In this document: positions 51,793 to 59,953 of the stretch, piece by piece
Numbering within the stretch: position 1 is the first letter of the stretch
How the letters are laid out: every line of letters starts with the position of its first letter
Source of the DNA: Candidatus Aminicenantota bacterium
GTDB taxonomy: Bacteria; Acidobacteriota; Aminicenantia; Aminicenantales; Aminicenantaceae
Assembly: GCA_014727835.1 (NCBI GenBank)
Contig: WJMT01000070.1
Coordinates: 1-64,000 of the forward strand
Direction: 5' to 3'
Length of the DNA stretch: 64,000 nucleotides
Program-made: the position numbers and the translations under genes
The notes under the pieces: model-generated
Database searches by the model: none
What the model was told of the DNA's origin: nothing
Seen by the model: only the letters and a program-made list of their open reading frames with translations

Positions 51793-53220
51793 ACCTTTGG
51801 GGGACTCTGATTTATACGGATGATTCAAAGCGTGGATGGAGACAGGTTTGAACGGGGGTCTCACTGAAAACAAGCCGATTTCTTTTGGATCCTTTTGACA
51901 AAGGACCTGCAAAAGGTCATAAATAACAGGAGCGCAGGTCCGTCCCTGACACGGTCCCATGGCGCATCGAGTGGACATCTTGAGTCCGTTAGGGCTGTTG
52001 CAACCCAATTGGATGGCCTCTTTTATGCTTTTCATATCAATGCTTTCACACCGGCAAATGATGGTGTCATCCGGTATCCCGAGGATTGTTCTGGATTTGA
52101 TCTTATAAAGTGAGTTGAAGCATTTGACAAAACTCAAATGGTGTTGGCGCTCTTTTTGTAGCTTTTTCAAAACAGGAGCCAATCGGTCTGTGTCTTCAAG
52201 TCTGAACTTTTCCAATATCCTGTAAGCGGCGATCTTCCCTTCATTCAGTGACTTGTGAGCTCCGCCGATCCCAGTGATTTCTCCGGCTGCCAGAATGTTT
52301 TCCACAGTGGTTTCCATCCAATCATTGACCACCACAGTCCATCCTCCTTTTTCTTGAGAATACTCCAACCGACACCCTGCCATTTGAGGAGCTTCTATAT
52401 TAGGCACAAAGCCAAATCCCACCACCAGAGACTCGGTCTGGTATGTTTTTTCTGAACCACTTATCAGTTCTCCGTTCTGGTCTACTTTTCCCACCACCAC
52501 TTCCTGAAGGCTGTTTTCCCCTCTGGCTTCGATGACTTGCCTCCTGTATTTCACCGGGACCCGGGATCGAATTATTTTGGACAGATATTTAGCTCCTTCT
52601 ATGAATTTGGGATATTGATGAATGACCTGAGGGAGAAATTTGATTTTGTTAAAGAACGGAGACAGTTCCATGATGCCCAACAGCTTTCCTTTGTTTTTTA
52701 TGTATTCATAGGCAGCAGCATACAAAAACAATCCAGAGCCAGCCATGAGTGTTTTTTGTGCAGGAAGCAGGCCTGAACTCTTGATAAGGACTTGGAGCAT
52801 TCCTGTGGAATAAACTCCGGGGAGGGTCCATCCTTTAAAAGGGAGAAATCTTTCTCTGGCCCCTGTAGCGAAAAGAAGAACATCATATTTTATGGATAAT
52901 GTTTTTTTTCTGTCATATTCACAAAGAAGGGTGTTGTCTTCATAGACCCCTAGAAGTACGGTCTTATTCATGAGAGTGATTTGTTTTTCTTTGACCTTTT
53001 CTATAAAACTGAACCCAGTTTTTTTAATGGGATCATTTTTTTGGTCAGGCGGCTCTCCCAGATTGTCTGGAATCTTTCTCAAAAGTTGTCCGCCCAAGTG
53101 GATGTTTTCATCCATTAAAAGGATGCTTAAGTTGTGTCCCGCACACATATCCGCGGCAGTAAGGCCAGAAAAGCCGCTTCCAATGATGACCACATTGAAT
53201 TTGCTGTTATTTTTTATCAT
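51787..53220 (-). CDS. FAD-dependent oxidoreductase with BFD-like [2Fe-2S] domain (HcnB/opine-oxidase A type)
   Basis: 477 residues. N-terminal NVVIIGSGFSGLTAADMC FAD motif, LLFATGARERFLPFKGW, a second nucleotide motif region (TLMAGSGLFLYAAA), LVVGFGFVPNIEAPQMAG and ILAAGEITGIGGA place it with the alpha subunits of sarcosine oxidase-like, hydrogen cyanide synthase and opine/D-hydroxyproline dehydrogenases. The C-terminal CRCESI followed by STRCAMGPCQGRTC is a BFD-type [2Fe-2S] site. It should oxidise an amino or imino acid together with the small [2Fe-2S] subunit, whose gene it overlaps by 14 bases, and the DAO subunit encoded divergently. Confidence 0.9.
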   Translation of the reverse strand: MIKNNSKFNVVIIGSGFSGLTAADMCAGHNLSILLMDENIHLGGQLLRKIPDNLGEPPDQKNDPIKKTGFSFIEKVKEKQITLMNKTVLLGVYEDNTLLCEYDRKKTLSIKYDVLLFATGARERFLPFKGWTLPGVYSTGMLQVLIKSSGLLPAQKTLMAGSGLFLYAAAYEYIKNKGKLLGIMELSPFFNKIKFLPQVIHQYPKFIEGAKYLSKIIRSRVPVKYRRQVIEARGENSLQEVVVGKVDQNGELISGSEKTYQTESLVVGFGFVPNIEAPQMAGCRLEYSQEKGGWTVVVNDWMETTVENILAAGEITGIGGAHKSLNEGKIAAYRILEKFRLEDTDRLAPVLKKLQKERQHHLSFVKCFNSLYKIKSRTILGIPDDTIICRCESIDMKSIKEAIQLGCNSPNGLKMSTRCAMGPCQGRTCAPVIYDLLQVLCQKDPKEIGLFSVRPPFKPVSIHALNHPYKSESPKGL

Positions 53221-53494
53221 TTGTCTCTATGATCATTCCCGGCTTCACTTCAGTCATGCACGCCCTGACATTGGGGATTCCGTCTATGGTCACTCTGCAT
53301 TCAAAACAAACGCCCATACCGCACAGCGCGCCTCTGGGTTTTCTGCTGACAGGATTGATTTTTATTTTTTTTTGTCCTGCAGCCAATAAGGCAGCCAGGA
53401 CTGTTTCCCCTTCATAGGCTTCTGTATCTTTGCCGTTGAGCTTGAATTTGATTTTTTGTTTTCTTAGTATTGAGTCAATTCTTAAATGTTCCAT
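53207..53494 (-). CDS. Small [2Fe-2S] subunit of an HcnA/OoxC-like dehydrogenase
   Basis: 95 residues forming a single ferredoxin-like [2Fe-2S] domain (Fer2_4): beta-grasp start IKFKLNGKDTEAYEGETVLAALLAAG, ligands in ALCGMGVCFECRVTI (three Cys) and RACMTEV (fourth Cys). In sarcosine oxidase-like and HcnABC systems this subunit or domain carries electrons from the FAD sites. ATG 53494 has AGGAA just upstream; in-frame starts up to 53620 would run into the divergent control region. It overlaps the large subunit gene by 14 bases, so the pair is coupled. Confidence 0.9.
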   Translation of the reverse strand: MEHLRIDSILRKQKIKFKLNGKDTEAYEGETVLAALLAAGQKKIKINPVSRKPRGALCGMGVCFECRVTIDGIPNVRACMTEVKPGMIIETNDKK

Positions 53495-53589
53495 TTTTCC
53501 TGATTTTTGGATAGATTTTTGAATCATAAGACTAACTTTTGATTGAATAATTGTCAAGTGAGTGATTTGTTTGACTTCATCCCATTGCT

Positions 53590-53607
53590 GTGATAAAAAA
53601 ATATCAC
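53590..53607. promoter_or_regulatory. Inverted repeat between the divergent dehydrogenase genes
   Basis: GTGATA, six A residues, TATCAC: a perfect 6-bp dyad, 18 bases before the ATG of the DAO subunit. A TTGACA on the minus strand (near 53555) with a poor -10 could serve the other two subunits. The dyad is a candidate operator for joint control; the regulator is unknown. Confidence 0.35.
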
Positions 53608-53625
53608 TTTGGCTCAACAAGAAAA

Positions 53626-54750
53626 ATGAAGAAAAATTATGATATTGCTGTAATCGGCGCAGGGATCATCGGTATGGCAACTGCTTATTACCTCAGTCAA
53701 TCAGGGCTTAAAACAGCTGTGATTGAAAAGAAATATATTGGTTCCGGTTCAACCGGGCGTTGTATTTCAGGCATTCGTCAGCAGTTTTCAACACCTACTT
53801 CCATTGGTATCATGAAAGAGAGCATCTCTCTTTTCTCCCAGATGGAGGAGGAATTTGGATTCTCTGTTGACTTTAAAAAAAACGGATATCTTTTGATGGC
53901 GCACAATCAAGACCTTTTAAACACCTTTCAGGCAAATATTGATGTGCAGAGGAAAGAGGGAGTGAATGTCTCCCTCCTGGGTCCTCAGGAAGCACAGTCC
54001 CTTGTGCCTGCATTGAATATCCAGGCCCTTTTGGGAGCTGCTTATTGTCCGGATGATGGCCAGGCCTATCCTTTTTCTGTGCTGAAGGGATACAAAAACG
54101 GGATCGATGAAAACAAGGGAGATTTTTATCTCTATGATCCCGTCCAAGAGATTCAGCAGGAGACGCATTTCTTGCTGACTTTGCAAAGCGGAACTCTGAT
54201 CGAAGCGGATAAGATCCTTCTTTGTGCGGGTCCCTGGACTAGAGAACTCGGTCAAAAGCTGGGATTAGACCTCCCCTTTTATCCTGAAAGACACGAAGCC
54301 ATCATCACAGAGCGAACACCCAAAGTCATCGAGCCGATGTTGGTTGATTACAGAAAAGACGGGTGCTATTTTCAGCAGCTTTTAACCGGACAGATCATTG
54401 GGTGCTACACTCCGGATCCCAATGTTCCTGGAATCAGACAAGACAGTTCTCTTGAATTTCTTCTGGAGATGGCCCAGCGAATGATCCGGTTGATCCCTGA
54501 ATTGAAAAAAGCAGCCATCCTCCGTCACTGGGCCGGCTGTTACACCATGACCCCTGATGGAAATCCCATAGTGGATCAGACTCCGGTGGATAATTGCTAT
54601 GTGGCCTCAGGGATGTCAGGACATGGTTTTATGTTCGGCCCTGGTATCTGTAAGCACCTGGCGCATTATATGGTTCATGATAAGTGGGATTCAGACTTCA
54701 GTGAGTTTTCCATCAACCGAACATTCCAGAGCAAAGAAAGTCTGAAATAA
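53626..54750 (+). CDS. DAO-family FAD-dependent amine/imino acid oxidase subunit (HcnC/OoxB type)
   Basis: 374 residues. N-terminal IAVIGAGIIGMATAYYLSQSGLK with VIEKKYIGSGSTGRCISGIRQQFS, central ILLCAGPWTRELG, and C-terminal HWAGCYTMTPDGNPIVDQT with SGMSGHGFMFGPGICK are the hallmarks of sarcosine oxidase beta/D-amino acid oxidase-like enzymes. Residues 33-50 place Arg- and Ser-rich FAD contacts. It likely forms one enzyme with the [2Fe-2S] and BFD-flavoprotein subunits encoded on the other strand, 132 bases away, oxidising a secondary amine such as proline, hydroxyproline, sarcosine or an opine. ATG 53626 gives the normal start; ATA/ATG further upstream lies within the operator. Confidence 0.9.
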   Translation: MKKNYDIAVIGAGIIGMATAYYLSQSGLKTAVIEKKYIGSGSTGRCISGIRQQFSTPTSIGIMKESISLFSQMEEEFGFSVDFKKNGYLLMAHNQDLLNTFQANIDVQRKEGVNVSLLGPQEAQSLVPALNIQALLGAAYCPDDGQAYPFSVLKGYKNGIDENKGDFYLYDPVQEIQQETHFLLTLQSGTLIEADKILLCAGPWTRELGQKLGLDLPFYPERHEAIITERTPKVIEPMLVDYRKDGCYFQQLLTGQIIGCYTPDPNVPGIRQDSSLEFLLEMAQRMIRLIPELKKAAILRHWAGCYTMTPDGNPIVDQTPVDNCYVASGMSGHGFMFGPGICKHLAHYMVHDKWDSDFSEFSINRTFQSKESLK

Positions 54751-54895
54751 ATCGCTGTGAAGGGCTATTTGATTTTTTTATAAGGTGGTCTTTCCGGGAT
54801 AAGCATGACTTTGGGTCCTTATTACGTGAATTTTTTCCGTCCGGATCAGTACTGACCGAGATCTGGATGAGCCAACCTGAGGAGTTTTGGAAAAA

Positions 54896-55090
54896 ACGAA
54901 GTTCAGGATTCCAATTCAATCCACCGTACACCTTTTTGAATCGATAGCGGTTGTTATCAACAGAATAATCCGCTCCCAAAAGACCGACCGGGACTCTGTC
55001 TATATCTGTCAGAGTATCTCCGCCTCCGACTCTATGATGCCCTACACCCAATTCACTGCACATCCATCGGTTCACTCTGTTCAAGTCTTG
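54896..55090 (-). pseudogene. Remnant of a tricorn-like S41 peptidase gene
   Basis: The 371 bases between 54751 and 55121 hold no intact gene. On the minus strand an open stretch reads DLNRVNRWMCSELGVGHHRV, then GGGDTLTDIDRVPVGLLGAD and YRFKKVYGGLNWNPELR. I recall this wording from the region around the PDZ domain of tricorn-type S41 proteases (SELxVGH, VGLLGAD, YRxxKIYxGxNWNPxLRAPL). Family members exceed 1000 residues, so only about 65 codons survive, and similarity fades after the Arg at 54896. There is no proper start and nothing else of the gene upstream, so it is a decayed fragment. Confidence 0.55.
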
Positions 55091-55121
55091 ACGACAGGAA
55101 AGGAAAAAAATCTGATTCAGG

Positions 55122-55307
55122 TCACTTGCTTTTTTTTATCAGAACCAAGATCAAAGCCAGATTAATAAGTCCAAGGGGAGTCCATATCATCCCTATGTAT
55201 TTTAATATTCTGTCCTGTAAGGACCATCCCTGGATAAGAAACACAACCCCGATGACCAGCAATATGATGGGTTGTGACAAGAAACCGATTTTTTGGTATT
55301 TATTCAT
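55122..55307 (-). CDS. Small two-helix membrane protein
   Basis: 61 residues with two hydrophobic helices (about 12-28 and 38-56) joined by the short polar loop GWSLQDRILKY and ending in basic KKSK. AAGGAG lies 7 bases before ATG 55307, a good translation signal, which favours a real gene. It lies between the heparinase-like gene and the tricorn remnant on the same strand, 67 bases after the heparinase stop. Family and role unknown. Confidence 0.65.
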   Translation of the reverse strand: MNKYQKIGFLSQPIILLVIGVVFLIQGWSLQDRILKYIGMIWTPLGLINLALILVLIKKSK

Positions 55308-55374
55308 TCAGACTCCTTGTTTGTTTATATCCATAAATTTGTATGGTCGATTTGTAACAGATGGATCCATGTTT

Positions 55375-57711
55375 TTAAGGGCTCTTTTTTTCAATCACAG
55401 CAGAGTCCCTCCAGTATCTCAGCTTGAGTTTCCCGGCTTTGTCCTCACTTCCGTCAAAGGGAAGACCTGACCGGTCGGATTTGACCTCAATCAACAGCTG
55501 GTCTGAATACAGAGCTTTGGTGAGGTTGATGATGGTGTAATTGAGAGAGTTTTTTTGTCTGACAGCAAACACAAAATCTCCATTACTTTCAAGAGGCCCC
55601 CATCGGATTTTTCCTGCCTCATAGGTATATCGGGGTCGTCTCCAATCTCTAGAGATGTCCATTCTTAGATTGTTTTTAACGCCGGTGTATATCACTCTGT
55701 TATGGTCGCTTATCTTAATGCCCATCCCTGCTTTTTGTGGTGCTACCGCGAGTGGAGTCACTCTGTCTAAGAAAACCTCAGGATTGATTTGAGAGGAATG
55801 AGGGATGAGAAGAGTGACAAAACCCACAGTCTCTGCCAATTCAAAATGCTGGGCTGTGGTTTGATGGATGAAGAGTTCCTCTTGGTAGTGTCTTTTTTGA
55901 GGGACCACACCCTCCATTCTGTAATGAGTAAGAGGAAAGAGTATAAGGAGATGTTGGTCTTCTGGAAATGTGTGGTTGTTTATTCGGTCATAAACCGTAT
56001 CATACCAGTGATTTCCGCAGGACGTTATTTTGCGTGTATGCCAGAGGTTTGACAGAGTGAAATATCCTCTTTCCGTTGATTTGAAGACATCGAAAACAAC
56101 AAACATCTCAGGATCTTTGATGCAAACCAGAATCCTATCCCATTCATACCCCATTTTGTCATCGATCAATCGGGTTCTGCTGTAATCAAAGTCATCGAAA
56201 GTCAAAAAATCTATTTTTTTTGTCCGAACTTTTCTATAAGTTCCGGCATTTCTTAAAAAATCCAGAACAGGCTGGCTGACGACAGCATCTCGGGTGCTGT
56301 AGCGGTTTTGTCCTTTTTTCTGACCCATAAAAATCTTTTCCGGTCTCACGCACAATCGGTTGTGAAAGTAGTCTTGGCGGTAAGCTCCGAAAGGGCCACT
56401 GGGCATATAATCTCTGTATCCTCCATCATGAAGCAGGACAGAACCTTTGTACATCAGAAGAACGATGCTGTTTTCATCTGAGTGGCCATGAGTCATTTTT
56501 TCTTCTTCCACTGGGATGGTGTCTCTGAGATAATCTCTGAAGTTCGCCCCTCCGGATCCTTCGTCTCTATAGTTCAAAAGCATGTAGGTGGAATGAGGCT
56601 GCCATCCGTTTCTAAAAACAATTTTTTTTCCCACAACATCTTCCATGACTTCTTTGGAAAGGGATTTTGGCGGGACTGGGTTGACGTCATTGCTGCCCCA
56701 GAGATAGCAGTCCAGGAGCATGTATCCCAATCCGATATTGGTGGGATTATCAAAATCAATGAATTGATGGGCGATTACAGAAGCAGCCCATTTCAACTGG
56801 TTGTTTTGATACTGGTTGGCAGCTGTCTCAAAAAACACAAGAAACCGGTTCCAGTTTCGCATCCAGTGAGCATCTCCAAAATCAGGTATCATTCCCGCAG
56901 GACACATCAGATGGAGGTAATAATTGGCGTAATAGTACATTTCAGGGGTTTTGAAAAGCTCTTCCATTTTATCCAGAGCATAGCTGTATCCGCATAGAGC
57001 ATACAGCCAGACTGCATTGTAAATGGTGGCATCTTCAATTTCCCAATTTCCCCAGTTGTCATCTCCGAGAGCTTTGCGCTGCATATGCCACTTTTCGGCA
57101 TCAGGGTGAAGGGGAAGAGTTTTTTCTGCCCAAGCGAGAGATTCAGCTCTCAGAGCAGCTCGGTTCATGGTCCCCCATTCCTGAGACCTGAGAAGATACT
57201 GCATGCTTTCTGCAATGTGAGTCTCAATTTCCTGTTTTTCTTTTTGGGAAAAAAGGCCCAGATCTTTAAGAAGGGCGTAGGCTCTGATGTATCTCATGGC
57301 TGTAAAAAAGTCAGGAAGCACTGGGGGTTTGATGTCGTAATCCGGCCTTTTTTTCACAGCCCATTGAGGATACACTTCAGTGAATTCATCGTAAGTGTTG
57401 ATTACTTTTTTGGCTCTCTCTCCATATTTGTGTATGTTTTCTGTTTTAAATAGATAGGCATAAATCACTGCCATTTCCAAAAGTCCTCCAGGGGGCCGGT
57501 AACCAAAAACATTTTCCGGGTCGAAATTTTCTCTCCATTTCTGTACTCTTTGGTCATAATGGTCCCAAGTCCAGTCTGCAGCCTCTTGAGCATAATTCAG
57601 ATATTGGGATAAGGGGACCGGCTGAATATTTGCATGCGCTGTGTCTAGTAGATGTGAGAATAAGAGGAAAATAAGTGTTATTAAAATGATAATTTTGGAT
57701 TTCTTTTTCAT
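55375..57711 (-). CDS. Exported heparinase II/III-like polysaccharide lyase family protein
   Basis: 778 residues with a signal peptide (about 1-27). The N-terminal half (about 35-370) is a helical toroid-type domain rich in W and Y; the C-terminal half begins with GKKIVFRNGWQPHSTYMLLNYRDEG and includes THGHSDENSIVLLMYKGSVLLHDGGY, the heparinase II/III-like region with a His/Asp metal or catalytic site, followed by a beta-sandwich. Such lyases cleave uronic-acid polymers (heparin, alginate, ulvan and related) to unsaturated sugars. This matches the uronate enzymes at 34.9-40.8 kb and the amino sugar enzymes at 30.2-34.8 kb. A promoter with an internal palindrome lies 30 bases upstream. Confidence 0.85.
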   Translation of the reverse strand: MKKKSKIIILITLIFLLFSHLLDTAHANIQPVPLSQYLNYAQEAADWTWDHYDQRVQKWRENFDPENVFGYRPPGGLLEMAVIYAYLFKTENIHKYGERAKKVINTYDEFTEVYPQWAVKKRPDYDIKPPVLPDFFTAMRYIRAYALLKDLGLFSQKEKQEIETHIAESMQYLLRSQEWGTMNRAALRAESLAWAEKTLPLHPDAEKWHMQRKALGDDNWGNWEIEDATIYNAVWLYALCGYSYALDKMEELFKTPEMYYYANYYLHLMCPAGMIPDFGDAHWMRNWNRFLVFFETAANQYQNNQLKWAASVIAHQFIDFDNPTNIGLGYMLLDCYLWGSNDVNPVPPKSLSKEVMEDVVGKKIVFRNGWQPHSTYMLLNYRDEGSGGANFRDYLRDTIPVEEEKMTHGHSDENSIVLLMYKGSVLLHDGGYRDYMPSGPFGAYRQDYFHNRLCVRPEKIFMGQKKGQNRYSTRDAVVSQPVLDFLRNAGTYRKVRTKKIDFLTFDDFDYSRTRLIDDKMGYEWDRILVCIKDPEMFVVFDVFKSTERGYFTLSNLWHTRKITSCGNHWYDTVYDRINNHTFPEDQHLLILFPLTHYRMEGVVPQKRHYQEELFIHQTTAQHFELAETVGFVTLLIPHSSQINPEVFLDRVTPLAVAPQKAGMGIKISDHNRVIYTGVKNNLRMDISRDWRRPRYTYEAGKIRWGPLESNGDFVFAVRQKNSLNYTIINLTKALYSDQLLIEVKSDRSGLPFDGSEDKAGKLKLRYWRDSAVIEKKSP

Positions 57712-57740
57712 GTGAATGTTTCCTTAAAAGATTTATGATT

Positions 57741-57769
57741 ATCATAGTTGAATCAACTGAACAACTCAA
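57741..57769 (-). promoter_or_regulatory. Promoter of the heparinase-like gene
   Basis: On the minus strand TTGAGT (57769-57764), 17 bases, TATGAT (57746-57741): 4 and 5 matches to consensus. The 13-bp palindrome AGTTGAATCAACT fills most of the spacer. Predicted start is near 57734, about 22 bases before the ATG at 57711. Confidence 0.5.
57746..57758. promoter_or_regulatory. 13-bp palindromic operator candidate
   Basis: AGTTGAATCAACT is a perfect 13-bp palindrome (odd centre A/T) lying between the -35 and -10 boxes, where a repressor would block RNA polymerase directly. No regulator gene is adjacent. Confidence 0.45.
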
Positions 57770-57814
57770 GGTAGGTAATTTCACCCCCCGAATCATCTTA
57801 AAAGGCGATTGCAT

Positions 57815-57843
57815 TTGACAGAATCAAAATGAGATATTATAAA
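57815..57843 (+). promoter_or_regulatory. Sigma70-type promoter of the HD-GYP gene
   Basis: TTGACA (57815-57820), 17-base spacer, TATAAA (57838-57843): a perfect -35 and 5 of 6 at -10. It gives a leader of about 100 bases before ATG 57950. A second -10-like TATAAT sits at 57897-57902 with a poor -35 (TTCAAT, spacing 16). Confidence 0.6.
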
Positions 57844-57949
57844 AAGTATGGAAATTAGAACAAGGGAACTGAAATTCAATATTTTGTGATTGACCTTATA
57901 ATAGGATGAATGAGCGGATCAGTAAGAATTTTGATAAAAGGATGAGACA

Positions 57950-59941
57950 ATGAATGAAGAGGAGAAAAAAACAAGGTTTCTAAGAGATTTGGATAGAGTG
58001 CGTAAGCAGATCTCAGAAATAGAGACCGCAGAATTGGAGAGGGATAAGAAAGAACAAACTTTAAAAGAAGAGAAACTGCATTACAAGAAGCTGCTCGAGG
58101 ACCTTTCCCTGGGGATCCTATCTGTAAATGTTCAGGGAATCATTGATTTTATCAATACAGCGGCATTGAAAATACTTGGAATCGATTCTTCTCAGGAAAT
58201 CGAAAAAATTGATGTGTGGAAATCTCCGGTTTTTGTGGATTCAGGAATATCCAAAGGCATTCGAGCCTGTTTGGATACCCAAAAAAAGAAATCGATTGAT
58301 TCTCTATACCAGGACGAAAAGAACAAGAGACACTATTTTAATAACACATTTTCTCCCATCTTTCACAAAGACGGATCAATCAATGGTGTCATGGTCATTT
58401 TAGAGGACATCACTGAGGAAAGAAAAAACGGTGAAGGATTGAAACAGAAACTTGAATTTGAACAATTCATCTCTAAATTGCTGTCTCGGTTGTTGGAAAT
58501 CAAGGATTCAAATAGCACCTTAAACCAAATACTGGAGGATATCGGCGAGGAATTCAATGCTGACCGAATAGGCCTGTTCCTGTTTGATGAGGATAAGGAC
58601 TTGATCAACTGTTCCTATGAATGGAACAGGGAGAAAGATGAGCCACAAATCGATCAAAAAAAGAATATCCCGTTTTCTGAGCTGTCATGGTTGGTCGATG
58701 CTTTTCACAGCCATCAACCCATTGAGATCCCAAATGTCTCAGAAATAACTAAAACCCAAGAGAGCTTAAAGAAGTTTTGTTTGAATCATCAGGCACTTTC
58801 TTTTCTGGGTGTTCCTGTTTTTTGTGAAGACAAATGGATGGGTTTTTTAGGTCTGGAATGGATATCGCAGCCTGGAACATGGACCCAGATAGATCTATCC
58901 AAACTGGATAAAACCGGCAGCCATCTCGGATGCACCATGCTGCGTCAAAGAGTGGAGAAAAGCAAAAGAAAGGCTAATGACCGACTTTGTATGCTGGCCC
59001 AGGCAGGATTTGAAGCTATTGTTATTCTCAAAAGCAATATCATCATTGATGCCAATCATGCAGCGAGCTCTCTTTTTGAATACAAACCTTCCGAGTACCT
59101 CGGGAAAGACTTGTCCCTGTTTTTTGATTCCAATGAGAAGAAGAAGATTGAAAAAACCTTGGAAAAAGCGAAATCTCAGAGTATTGAATCAACAGGCATC
59201 AAGAAGAGTGGAGAGGTCTTGGAGGTCGAAATTCTGACCAAAACCATTTTTGACGAGAATGACAAGCTAGATGTACTTGGGATCAGAGATATCACGGGAA
59301 GAGAACAGGATGAAAAGAATGTTAAAGAAAAATATGAATCATTGAGGGAGACCCTGGATGAAACGGTTAAAGCTCTAGCCTTCAGTGTAGAGCTCAAAGA
59401 TCCCTATACTGCAGGGCATATGCAGCGAGTCACCAGACTGGCATGCGCAATGGCTGAAGAAATGGGTCTTTCGGAAGAAAAGATTCAGGGACTCAAAATC
59501 GCGGCCAGCATTCATGATATTGGTAAGATCAGCATTCCATCGGAAATCTTGGGTAAACCGGATAAGCTCACCGAAGCAGAACGAATGATTGTGGAAAGTC
59601 ATCCTAAGGCCGGCTACGAGATTTTAAAAAACATAAGCTTTCCTTGGCCCGTTGCTGACATCGTTCTTCAGCATCACGAGAGAATGAACGGTTCCGGATA
59701 TCCAAAAGGATTATCCGTGGATCAAATTTTGTTAGAAGCCCGGATTATCGGAGTTGCTGATGTAGTGGAAGCATTGACTTCCCGCCGACACCACAGATCT
59801 GCTCAGGAAAAAGATGCGCTTACCAGTGAATTGAAAAAAAACAAAACAAGTCTTTATGATCCAGAAGCAGTGGATGCCTGCCTGAAAATCATCAACAAAA
59901 AATCTTTCTCATTCCAGACTTTTAGCCTGGGCAAACGCTAA
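57950..59941 (+). CDS. PAS-GAF-PAS-HD-GYP cyclic-di-GMP phosphodiesterase
   Basis: 663-residue soluble signalling protein. N-terminal coiled coil (about 5-45), PAS (about 45-155), GAF-like domain (about 170-335, with EEFNADRIGLFLFDE and ALSFLGVPVF), second PAS (about 345-460), then HD-GYP (about 470-650). The HD-GYP part holds DPYTAGHMQRVTRLA, SIHDIGKISIP, HPKAGYEIL, QHHERMNGSGYPKG and RIIGVADVVEAL, so the metal site and the GYP motif are intact. It would hydrolyse cyclic di-GMP in response to a signal sensed by PAS or GAF. A good promoter precedes it. It converges with the DUF6305 gene, 12 bases away. Confidence 0.93.
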   Translation: MNEEEKKTRFLRDLDRVRKQISEIETAELERDKKEQTLKEEKLHYKKLLEDLSLGILSVNVQGIIDFINTAALKILGIDSSQEIEKIDVWKSPVFVDSGISKGIRACLDTQKKKSIDSLYQDEKNKRHYFNNTFSPIFHKDGSINGVMVILEDITEERKNGEGLKQKLEFEQFISKLLSRLLEIKDSNSTLNQILEDIGEEFNADRIGLFLFDEDKDLINCSYEWNREKDEPQIDQKKNIPFSELSWLVDAFHSHQPIEIPNVSEITKTQESLKKFCLNHQALSFLGVPVFCEDKWMGFLGLEWISQPGTWTQIDLSKLDKTGSHLGCTMLRQRVEKSKRKANDRLCMLAQAGFEAIVILKSNIIIDANHAASSLFEYKPSEYLGKDLSLFFDSNEKKKIEKTLEKAKSQSIESTGIKKSGEVLEVEILTKTIFDENDKLDVLGIRDITGREQDEKNVKEKYESLRETLDETVKALAFSVELKDPYTAGHMQRVTRLACAMAEEMGLSEEKIQGLKIAASIHDIGKISIPSEILGKPDKLTEAERMIVESHPKAGYEILKNISFPWPVADIVLQHHERMNGSGYPKGLSVDQILLEARIIGVADVVEALTSRRHHRSAQEKDALTSELKKNKTSLYDPEAVDACLKIINKKSFSFQTFSLGKR

Positions 59942-59953
59942 AGTCCGGAAGTT

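Noticed and set aside
52960-53400. Plus-strand frame covering the overlap of the two dehydrogenase subunits
   Set aside because: It is antisense to the conserved FAD motif and the [2Fe-2S] motif and has no recognisable domain.
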